Origin: Capniomyces stellatus
Lineage: Eukaryota; Kickxellomycota; Harpellomycetes; Harpellales; Legeriomycetaceae
Assembly (NCBI GenBank): GCA_001661515.1
Contig: LUVW01000001.1
Coordinates: forward strand, 1,769,374 to 1,833,373
Direction of reading: 5' to 3'
Length of the DNA: 64,000 nucleotides
The translations under genes were made by a program, and so were the position numbers. The first letter of the stretch is position 1. Each line of letters begins with the position of its first letter. Shown here one piece after another: positions 33,415-43,416 of the stretch. The notes under the pieces are model-generated. The model saw only the letters and a program-made list of their open reading frames with translations. It did no database searches and had not been told where the DNA came from.

Positions 33415-36400
33415 ATGGTGGACAATTACACGTTTCCAGCACTATCGTTGTTGGTGGACGGGTCAAAAGTAGAGTACGTTTCAGAAAAGGTAAAGAAAGT
33501 AAAGGGGGTAAAGGGGCAGGAGGTGAAAGAGACTGTGTATAAGATAAGAGTGAAGAACCAGGCGCAGGTAAAATTGGGGGGACGGAATAGCGTACAGCTG
33601 TTTGACAGTTCGGTGTACAACAAGTTGTTGGGAGACGAGTACACAATCACAAGGAGTTTCCAAGAGTTTGTCAAGCTGTATGCAAAGTTGGAGGCAAAGT
33701 ACATGCAGTTTGTCAAGGGGCAGTTTGAGATGGAGCAAAAGATCAGGGACAGAAAGAGGTATTTTATTGATTTTGGGGGGAAGGACGAGTTTGAGGGGAG
33801 AGAGGAGATAGTGAGGCAAATGATATCAAGGATATTTGAAAACAAGAGGATGGATAACGGGGGTAACAGTAGCAATGGGGAAGGAAACTATAATTATTAT
33901 GTTAGTATGGGGCTCAGCGGGGATCAGGTGGTTGATTTCAAGTATAGTATTGTAGTCAAGGAGTTTTTTGGGCGGTGGTCAAGGGATTTTGAGAGAGATA
34001 TCAAGGATAGAAGCAAGAAGGCAGCACTAACAGAGATCAAAGAGATCAAAGAGGTCAAAGAGGTCAAAAGTATGAAAAGTATGAAAAGTATGAAAAAAGT
34101 CAATAGTGCCAAAAGCGTAAAGAGTGAGAGAGATGGAAAGGTGGATGGAAAGGTGGAGGGAGGTGATAGATATAGTATAGATTCAGAGGTAGTAGAGGTG
34201 ATGTCAGTGGGGACGGTGAATGGGAATGGGAATGGAGACAGGATGATGGATTTGGAAGAAGCACTTTCGGACTTGTCAAACCCGGCAAGAGGGGTGGAGA
34301 GGAAGGGAAGAAGAGTTGAGAGCAAAGAAGGTGGTTTAGAAAGAAAAGGAGGGGAGGAAGGAGTAGGGAACAAGTTGATGGTGAAGATATCAAGCAATAG
34401 GTTAGACACAGAATACATAAGTGAGATGTTGAGGGGTTATGAAGTAGGGGACCAGAGGAGTGTGGGAGTTGGAGGAATTCGGAAAAAGCAAAGATCAAAT
34501 TCGGCAAGCAGCGCAATAAATGAAAAGTACAATGTACAGAGAGCAGAGTTGGATTTGGTTAGAAGCAAGTCGACCAGGGTTGGGTATGGGAGAAACAAAG
34601 ACATGGGATCAATACATGGAAATGGAAATGGAAATTGGAACGGAAATGGGAATGAAAGCATAAAGAAAGTATCAAACAGGATCTTTGGAATGATAAGGAA
34701 TGCAAGTATAAAGATTGCTGGAGGTAGAAGAAAGGAGGCCGAAAGTCATAGGAACGTGTCAAGAGAAAACATTAGCATAAACAGTACTAGTAAAAGTAGC
34801 AATAATAACAGTACTAGTAAAAGTAGCAGTGATGGTAGTGTACTTGGGGTTACAAATAAGGATATAGAAAAGAGGAAAAGTAACATCAGACACAGAAATG
34901 CAAACAGAAATGGTGTGGTTGGAATCGGTGAAATTGGTAAAATTGGTAAAATTGGTAAAATTGGCAAAATAGAAAAATGGGATGGAGTCGGTAAAGTAGG
35001 AGAATTGGGTGACATTGGTAACAGCTTAGGAATGTCAAGACTGGAACTCAGGGTCAGCAGGTTTGGGGAACCATTGAGCAAAAGCTTTGATTTGGATGAG
35101 GTACGGGTGAGTAGGGTATACTGTCCTCCACCAATAAAAGAGCTGGACTCGGAGCCAGAATCAGCTGCAGGATCAGCTACAGAATCAGTAACAGAGTCAG
35201 AATCAGAGGTAAAAGTTGGAGAAAAGGAAAACAAACAAGAAGAGATCAAGAGCAAAAAACTAAACAATTTGAACAAGAAGGAATTTACAGAAATATACCA
35301 ACAAAAGGTGATTGAAATCTATGGACAAGAAGCAATAGCAGCAAGACACAACTCGATAAAGCTACAGCAACAACAACAACAACAACAAAGCAAGAACAAG
35401 AATAAGAGTAAGAATAAGAGTAAGGAAAATGAAAATGAAAATGAAAATGAAAAGAATAAGGAAAAGAATAAGGAAAAAGTAGTAATAAATGGAACAAACA
35501 AAATGTTGACAAACTCACAAGCCGAAACAGTGTACAACGAGTCAACCGAAAACATGTACAACGACCATGACACGCACATAAATGTACAAGAATGTACAAG
35601 TGCACTGGACAATACAAGCAGTCAAGAAACCAAGTTTGATTTGCAGATAAAACGTAAAAGCGAGAATGAAGAAGAAGATAATGAAGAGGGTAAAGGGTTC
35701 CAGGCATATCTTATGACTAGAGCAGATCCAGCAGTTGAAGAGTTGAGGGATGAGGAGGATAGAAAGAGAGGAGGAAAATTAGGAGTAGTTGGAAACAACA
35801 TATATTACATAAACAGTAAAGGAGAAAACAGTGGCAGTACTTTGAAGGAGAAGAGGGTGATGAATATGATTACTTTGAGTGGTACAGAATTGGTGAGGAC
35901 GATTTCGACCAAGTCAAAACGGTTGTTTAGTTTTAGAGGAAGAAGGGGGAGCAAGAACCAAGCTGAAGGAGGAATAGATAATGAAAAAGAAGACGAAGAA
36001 AAAGGAGAAAAGGAAGGAGAAGGAGAGAAAGAAAAAGGAGTGGTGGAGAGTAAAGATTATGCGAGTAGGTTTGAAGGGAGCAAGTTTAGGCAGTACAGAA
36101 GAGTAGCGAGGGGAGGAGAGAGCAAAGGGGACACGAGCTCAGTGGTAGTGATAAAGGAGATGGAGGAGGAGTTGAGGAATAGGAAGAAGAAGATGAGAGA
36201 TGGAAAACAAGTAGGCGAGGTAATTGACATGGGGTACTTGAGCAAGTTTGTGGCAAAGTACCCAGAGTTTAGCAGGAGTTTGGAGATGTCAGTTTTGACA
36301 AAGAGTACGTACAAGGCGGCCAGATTTTTTATGGCTCGAGCTGACCGGTTTGGAACTGAAAATGCACTGAGTCGGTACGGTGCTTTGAAGGAGGATGATG

Positions 36401-36953
36401 CTGATGGTGTTGATTTGGACGGTGGTAAGTTTATCCTGTACAATGTTTGTTTGGGCGATGGTTGCTGTCTTGTTGTTGGGTTGAACAGTCAACTCCCCGT
36501 AACCAAACTCAAACACGTTTTGTTTGATAAAATGTTCACTTTTGGGTACAATATTGGCCATGCAAAACACCTCAATTTAATCTGCAAACTTCCCCCCAAT
36601 TCTCCATTAAGCCACTCCACTCTTTTCCCAACAACCCCATCATCTTTATCTCCTGCCCCATCTCTTGCCAACATCGATCCAATCTACCTAATCGACTCTA
36701 ACGCCAAGTTCAGAGTTCTTGTTGATTACATCCTCTCAACCTCATCGCAACAATCACACTTCAACTCCAATAACACTTCCAAACTCGACCTCCACGCCCT
36801 TAACAACAACAACAACAACAACAACATCAATTGTAACAGTGATCAAATCACTCCAGATCCTACCTTTGAATCTCTTATTTCCACAAAGCTTATTCTCAAA
36901 ATCAACTTGTACCTCGTCAACAATTCCACTCTTGAATCCATCAGACTTTTGCA

Positions 36954-36984
<31 letters not shown>

Positions 36985-36987
36985 TAA
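33415..36987 (+). CDS. PX-domain scaffold with PB1-like C-terminus (Bem1/Scd2-type candidate)
   Basis: A single-exon frame of 1190 residues. Residues about 40-200 look like a PX (phosphoinositide-binding) domain: VYKIRVKN, YTITRSFQEFVKLYAKLEAK and, at the end, SIVVKEFFGRWSRDFERDI. A very long Lys/Glu/Asn-rich section follows, with repeats such as IGKIGKIGKIGK, MKSMKSMKK and poly-Q. Near residues 1000-1130 a folded region returns: GKFILYNVCLGDGCCLVVGL, NSQLPVTKLKHVLFDKM and a later IDSNAKFRVLVDYIL, which fits a PB1-like fold. PX followed by a C-terminal PB1 is the arrangement of Bem1/Scd2 polarity scaffolds, but I see no SH3 domain. The function is inference. The coding DNA is purine-rich up to about 36.4 kb and C-rich after it. 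Confidence 0.65.
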
Positions 36988-37003
36988 CATCAATAATAAC
37001 ATT
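36949..37003. repeat. CAACAACAT-type repeat running across the stop codon
   Basis: Repeats of CAACAACAACAT encode the final HQQ units of the PX protein. They continue beyond the TAA at 36985-36987 as CATCAATAATAACAT. The stop is a one-base variant of a repeat unit. Confidence 0.75.
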
Positions 37004-37279
37004 TTTTATTTTTTATTTTTTATTTTTTATTCTGTACTATTATCATCACCACTATATACATTTATATATATTCATTTATTTATTTATTTTTAAATCAATT
37101 AACGGATCATGATTATTATTGCTTTTATATATATATTTTTTTTTTTTTGCTAAATCGGTGTTTTTTTGCTCGAGCAAATAAATAAATAAATGATAAATAA
37201 ATCAAACTAGTAATGGTAATAATTTAATTAATAAAGTGTAATAAATATTATAATTTTGGTTATGAATTATATTGGTCTA

Positions 37280-38939
37280 CTATTTAGTGCTTGCTTTTCC
37301 CTTCTTTGTTGGTGTTTCCTTCTTTGCTGGTGTCTCTTTTTTAGCTGGTGTGGCTTTTTTGGCAGGAGTTTCTTTCTTTGCTGGGGTTTCTTTTTTAGCT
37401 GGGGTTTCTTTCTTTGCTGGTGTGGCTTTTTTTTCTACAACTTCTTTTTTGGCTGGAGTCTCTTTTTTGGCTGGTGTGGCTTTTTTGGCAGGAGTTTCTT
37501 TCTTTGGAGTTTCTTTCTTTGCGGGAGTTTCCTTTTTGGCTGGGGTGGCTTTCTTTACTGGAGTTTCTTTTTTGGCTGGAGTCTCTTTTTTAGCTGGTGT
37601 GGCCTTCTTTGGAGTCTCTTTCTTTGCGGGAGTTTCTTTTTTAGCTGGAGTTTCTTTTTTAGCTGGAGTTTCTTTTTTAGCTGGAGTTTCTTTTTTAGCT
37701 GGAGTTTCTTTTTTAGCTGGTGTGGCTTTCTTTGGGGTTTCTTTTTTTTCTACAACATCTTTTTTGGCCGGGGTTTCTTTCTTTGGAGTTTCTTTCTTTG
37801 CGGGAGTTTCCTTTTTGGCTGGGGTGGCTTTCTTTACTGGAGTTTCTTTTTTGGCTGGGGGAATAGCTGAAGCTTTGGCAGCAGCTTTGACGGCTGAGGC
37901 AACAGAAATTGGTTTTTTCACTGACTCAGTTTCAGTCTCAGTTTTAGTTTTAGTTTTAGTTTCGGTTTTGGATTTAGGAGTAGTTTTGGCTTTTTTAGCG
38001 GGAGATTCGGTTGAAGAATCGGCTGTAGATGCGGTATTGGAGCGTTTAGACTTTACTTTTTCGACATTTTCGACCTTTTCGACCTTTTCTTTTTTGGTGG
38101 AGGATTTATCGTCTTTGGAGGGAATTGGATTGATTGGTTCAAGAGAATTGTAGAATGGAAGTGCTACTGAATCGGCAGATTTGACCGATACGCTCTTGAC
38201 ATTTGCCCACTTCTTTGTGATTCTTTGGACGGTTTTCGAAAGAACAGTTTCAATGTTTTCGGCCAACTGAAGTGCCGAGTGCGAAGCTGACGATCCTACC
38301 TTGATTGCAATTGTCGATCCTGTCGCTGGAATAAAGTACGTCGAATTCAACGCCTTGTACAGCTCAGCCTTGATGTCTGGCTTTGTTATGTCGACAATCA
38401 CTGGCTGCTTCTTCTTTGAAAAGAACTTTTTTCCTATCAGCTTTGGAAGCATTGGCACTATTCTGTCGTCCACCATAAACACCCCATAAGAGTCCATCAA
38501 CATCCTCTTTGACTCGTATGTCTTGTACTTCTTTTTCAGCTCACTCACTCCCATCACCTCCTTCACAAACCCTACCTTCTTCTCCGCTATCTTCTCCTCA
38601 TAGCTCTCCTTTGGATCCTTTGTAAACAAACACACGTCTACTCCTTCCCCGTTCAATCCATGCTTCAACGCTATCCTAACCGGCTTCGTCTTCACCTTGT
38701 TTGGCACCGTCTTTGTCACTAATATCATCCACACCGCCTCATCATTATCCTCAAAAAGGTCCTTCTTTCCCTCTTTATTCCCCTCCTTTTGCACCTTTTC
38801 CAAATGCCCCAACAACGCTGTTGTCGCCTTCAATACCTACAAAAAATCACAATTTTATTTCCCCTTTATTTCCCTATTCCACACACTCTCTCTCCCACGT
38901 TTGTTTTCTATTTACTTACTTGTTCCTGATCTAAACTCA
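37280..38939 (-). CDS. RSL1D1: Ribosomal L1-domain nucleolar protein with AKKETP-repeat tail (RSL1D1/Cic1/Utp30-like)
   Basis: Two exons on the minus strand: 38939-38919 (MSLDQEQ) and 38836-37280, with an 82-bp GT-AG intron, 525 residues. Residues about 10-240 are a ribosomal L1-like domain: VWMILVTKTVPNKVKTKPVR, DVCLFTKDP, FMVDDRIVPMLPKLIGKKFF and STIAIKVGSSA. These are features of the RSL1D1/Utp30/Cic1 family, which acts in ribosome assembly. The remaining about 280 residues are Lys/Pro/Ala/Thr-rich and, after an acidic Ser/Thr stretch, consist of repeats of AKKETP and AKKATP. This resembles histone-H1-like or nucleolar basic tails and human RSL1D1's own Lys-rich tail. The conserved family start requires the short first exon. 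Confidence 0.85.
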
Positions 38940-39610
38940 TTCTTATTTTCTTTATTTCTTCTGCTTTTGCTTTTCTTTATTTATCTTTTATCCTATTTCT
39001 TAAATTAATAAAAAGAGCGCTCTTAGACTTTTCTTTCTATATTCCTTCTCTTTATTTTCCCTTTATTTTCCCTCCCCTCCTTTTCTCCTTTGAAATATTT
39101 ACATTTTATCCAAAAACTTTTCTATTTTTTTTTCTTTCGTTTTTTTCATTTTCACTATTTTTTTTTTCCTATTTTCCTATTTTCCCATTTTCATTTTTTT
39201 TTTGGCATTACTGCTATTACGAGTTTTATTTATTTACTGTTTTTCTTTTCTTCTTTCCACGTCTTTTACTACTGGGCTTTTCCTTTTTCTCCCTTTTTTT
39301 TCTTCCTTTTTTTCGTTTTCCAAACTGAATTTGAAAATTTTTTTACCTTTACCTTTACCTTTTGATTTTTATTTTCACATTTCTGCTTTTTATTTTTTAT
39401 TTTCTAATTTTTTTTGCTTTTTATTTTGGATTTCCCATTTTACTCGAATTCAAAAGCGAAAAAAAAGCTAAAGTAACATATTTTTCAAATTAATTCCAAA
39501 ATCCCGTTATTTTTTTCACTTTTAAATTCACCTTTTTTCTTTTTTTCTTTTTCGCTCACTCTCAACTTTTCTAATTTTGCCGCTTTTTTTTCTTCTTTCC
39601 ATCTACAACT

Positions 39611-39640
39611 TCCATTTCCATTTCCATTTCCATTTCCATC
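39611..39640. repeat. CCATTT hexamer repeat
   Basis: Five consecutive CCATTT units inside the pyrimidine-rich block. Confidence 0.85.
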
Positions 39641-39796
39641 TCATTTTCATTTTTCTTTAAAATAATCCGCACTTCTTGTACATCACACGTGAATGCACTT
39701 TTAAAAAAAAACAACCAAGTGCCGTTTATTTACTATTTTCTCCCCCATCTCTTTTTTTTTTCTTTATTCTTTTCTCTCTATTCCACCAATTTCGAT

Positions 39797-39857
39797 TTTT
39801 AATTTTTAATTTTTAATTTTTAATTTTCGATTTTCGATTTTCGATTTTCGATTTTTA
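39797..39857. repeat. TTTTTAA and TTTTCGA heptamer arrays
   Basis: About four to five units of ATTTTTA are followed by about four of ATTTTCG, one array passing directly into the other. Confidence 0.75.
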
Positions 39858-40329
39858 ATTCTTAATTTCAATTTACTTCAACATTCGCGTCTTCATTCTT
39901 TTTATTTCACTCTAAAATAACCTTTCGATTTCCACCTATCTTTTCTTTTGCTTCTCATTTCTCCTTTTCTTTAATCTCTCCCCATTCTCATTACAGCTCT
40001 CGATTTCGTTCTTTCCTTTTTTTCGTTTCTCTAATTTTTATTTTATACCCAACTTTAGCTCTTACCATTTTATTCAAAATGCCTCCTCCCACCATTGTTG
40101 TTTTTCGTTTCTCACAACTTTAAAACCAAACATTTTGCTATTATTGTAACACTCGATATGCCACTTGAATTTAATATTAATTTCCCTTTTCCCTTTTACC
40201 TATTTTGTTTCTGTTTTTATTCTTATTTTTTGCTTTTTTTGCCTTTTGCTTTTAAAAATGAAAAAAAATATGAAAAATTCGTGTAAATCTGGCTATAGTT
40301 TAAAAACTATTGTGAACTGATATTTAACA

Positions 40330-43300
40330 CTAATCACAATCATTATCAAATGGAACCGATGGAAATGCTCCCGGAATATTTAATCGATATCCCGAACTAT
40401 TGGGCCTTTCGTTTCTATCTATATCGCTATTACCCGAATTCGTTGTTGTGTGTCCATTGGAGTCAGAATTAGAATTGGGGTTGTAGCTATACTCATTGTT
40501 ATTATCTGTGCGTATACTCAAGCTTTCGCGTCTATTATTTAAAGTTACAGGTTCATGCTGTGCACTGTTTTGTGGTTGACTCGTTTCTGATGAGCCTGCG
40601 TCATTGCCCCCAGAGCCCCTCGAGCCACTCGAACCATTTGGATTACTCGAGCCATTTGTACCACTTGGATTTTGTGTACCGTCCGAGCTGTCGTTATTCG
40701 AATTTTGACCCTGGCTTTGACCCTGGTCATGCTCGTGGTCATTTTCGTGATCATGACCTTCTGTACCGTCGCTTTTTGATCCATCAATTACATATCGACT
40801 GGTAGAACAAAAGCAATAATATTAAAAATAAAAAAACAGCACCAGTTATTATCAAATCCAAATTCAGGTGTCAACTTTTTTTTTTTTCTTCAATTTTTTT
40901 GTCGTAATAAAATTGTGAATCTAACAATCGAATTTGACACCCCCTCCCGTCGCATTTTTTATTTGCTGTCATTTTGACAAAAAAGAAAATAATCAAAAAT
41001 TCATTGTTTCAAATTGGCCAAATGCTTACCAAATCGGACAAGTCCCATTGACAGTCAACCATTGAACTATACAGTTCTCGTGGAATTCGTGGTGACATTG
41101 TAAACCAACAATTTCGTCTTTTGGCTTGTACTCATCTAAACAGATACCACACTCTTTGTTGGACTCAATGTATTCATTAGGAACAGTGAATCTAGGAAGA
41201 GCCTTGATTATCTCTTCTGAGGAAGGTGGAGGAGCAGATCTCCTATAATACACGACAATAATTTGGGTGTCAAACAATCCAAGAACAATAAAATGACATA
41301 AAGTAGCATATAAAAGTACAACATAAATTACAATAAAAATTACCCTTGTGTTTGCTCCATCAACTCTGTAATGATGTCGTCAAGACCTCTTGGGCCCCAT
41401 GCATAATCACCGAGATTTCCTATATTTCCAAATAATGGGCCCATTCGAGTTTCAATTCCCGAATTGCCATCACCAGACAGCCCACTAAACAAAGAGTTGA
41501 GCAATGCGCCAAAATTCAAAGGCCCGTTTTCCTCGGGGTTTATAAAACGACTCTGGTTGCCTTGTCCTTGGCCAGGGGCTTCGTTTGGGTTTGTGCCCGA
41601 GTTGGCTGTTGGACTGAGGTTTAGGTTGGCATTGTTTGACTGGAAAATAGTGTAGCTTGCACCGTTCCTGCCAATTCTTTGGAATGTGGTGCCAATATTG
41701 GGGGCTCTCTGGCCTTGCTGTATTCTTTCTCCAGACCCAGTCCTTTCCTCAGCTCTTGGCCCCTCAAATCCAGAAATAATCGTGTCATTTTCATCCAATT
41801 CCCGATCCAGATTATCCATGTCGACATCTCTTCTAATAGTAAATGTTCTGAATATAGGCTCTTCACTCCCCCCTTCGCTTCTTCTTTCTCTTCCCTCCTC
41901 ATTTTCTCTTTCTTCTCTGCTTTCTCTTCGTCCCTGCGCCGGCTCATGTCCCTGTCTTTGTGTGTCTGGACCAAACAAACTCTGGGATCTTTCCTCAGTT
42001 CCAGTTCCAGTTCCAGTTCCTGCCCCAGCTCCGGTTCTTGTGCTAGCCCCAAGTCCTGCCCCAAGTCCAAAATTTCTCCCAGTAAATTGAGACAGCATCT
42101 GACTCATCAGCATTGCAACTTCCGAGTTGACGTTTGGTGCTCTTCCAAACTCAAAATCCATCGCTGTAGTATCTCTTCCTCCCTCGTTGGGTAATACATG
42201 GGGCCTTTGGCCAGGGTAGTTTTCATTAGTATGATCCATTTCTTCGTCGCTTTCCTCCATAATAAAATCTCTTGGATCATTATTCTCGTCAATCTATTTA
42301 TTTATTTATCATTCATTTATTGTTGGTTTGTTATTCGTTTATTGTTCGTTTATTGTTCGTTTATTGTTCGTTTATTTAATGCATTGTTAAATAATTCATG
42401 ACACCAAAATAAACAAGCCAATAGAATCTTACCTCTTCAACAAAATCCCCTCGGCAATATGGACACACAGGTGTCGGCACCATTAGTGCTGTCATTTCTC
42501 TTTGACATTGGTGACACCAGTATCTCCTATTGGCTCTTTGAGACTGTGGTTGTGGCTGTGGCTGCGTAACTTCAGAATTATCTCCGTTTGCTACTCGTCT
42601 GTTTGGAGTTCTGTTGATCTGTTCATCGGTTTCTCTCTCTATTAAATGGCCTGTTGTTGTTGGTGGTGGTATTGGAGATGGCAAAATATCCTCTACTTCT
42701 ACTTCTATTTCTTCTTGAGGCTGATCCCCGTTTCGTGAGTTAATCCCTTCCTGCTCTGAAACAAAAGGTCCACGTTGTTGTTCGCCTTCTTGTCTTTTCT
42801 CTATATTTTTATTTCCTGTTTCACTCTCGGAATTGACTTTTTCTCTTCCAGTCTCAATCCCAATATCAATCCCAGCTCCGTTTTGACCCGTCATGTCCGT
42901 ATTCTCGCTTTTCCCGCCAGTTGAGGCCATACTTGGGCTACAAGAGTCTTTATCCCCTAAATGAGATCTTAGACCCGTATCTTCATCGTTCTCATTGCCC
43001 TTCAGCCTCTTGTTGTATGGCTGCATTGTCTCCCTTCTCTCAGAGTTGCTGCTTTTCCTGCCAGCTTCTTCCATCCCATAGTCTAAATCCATCAGTTCTC
43101 TATTACCATTGCTCTTGCTCTTACTCTTGCCCTCTCCACCCATTTCTACGCTGGAATCCTCCATTTCTACCAGTTTACTTGTTCCTGCTTGGCTTTCATC
43201 CCCAGCTACCTTTGCTTCACCTCCCAGATTTTCATCCGTCAATATTCTTCTTGGGTCTTGTCCATCCTTTATTTCAATCATTTCTTTCACCTCTTTATCA

Positions 43301-43416
43301 TGTTTCCCTTCTGTTGTCACTTTAGCGCCTTCATCGCCCCCATCCACTACTTCTTTTTCCAAACTATCCATCGAACTGTTTGGATTGCTCATATTTTCCT
43401 CCTCTACTTTTTTCAT
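40330..43416 (-). CDS. RNF115/RNF126-type RING-H2 E3 ubiquitin ligase
   Basis: Four exons on the minus strand: 43416-42433, 42293-41344, 41242-41030 and 40798-40330, 871 residues. A zinc finger of the BCA2/RNF126 N-terminal type straddles the end of exon 1 (YWCHQCQREM, then PTPVCPYCRGDFVEE). Exon 2 ends with DYAWGPRGLDDIITELMEQT, as in RNF126. Exon 3 holds the RING-H2: ECGICLDEYKPKDEIV, LQCHHEFHENC and GTCPICR. The final zinc-binding Cys codon is split (TG|T) across the last intron, so the exon-3 frame alone seems to lack it. Such ligases ubiquitinate misfolded or mislocalised membrane proteins and receptors. The protein is more than twice the usual length because of Glu/Ser/Asn-rich additions, mainly about 310 residues before the zinc finger and about 150 after the RING. 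Confidence 0.9.

Larger units (their letters stand above)
38940..40329. other. Pyrimidine-rich region between RSL1D1-like and RING genes
   Basis: The + strand is almost entirely T and C over long stretches, with many short frames that are artefacts of composition. Simple repeats include five units of CCATTT at 39611-39640 and TTTTTAA/TTTTCGA runs at 39797-39857. No gene recognised. Confidence 0.55.

Noticed and set aside
33305..36674. Several minus-strand open frames of 100-176 codons across the PX gene
   Set aside because: They mirror the purine-biased coding strand, giving Ser/Leu/Pro/Phe-rich composition with no domain. They are shadows of the 1190-aa frame.
37272..38153. Plus-strand frames of 204 and 293 codons reading AGVSFLAGV-type repeats
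   Set aside because: Antisense translation of the AKKETP repeats of the RSL1D1-like gene. The minus-strand frame carries the recognisable L1 domain.
41026..41277. RING finger ending CPIW, seemingly missing its last Cys
   Set aside because: The Cys codon is completed by the next exon (TG|T), so the RING is intact after splicing.
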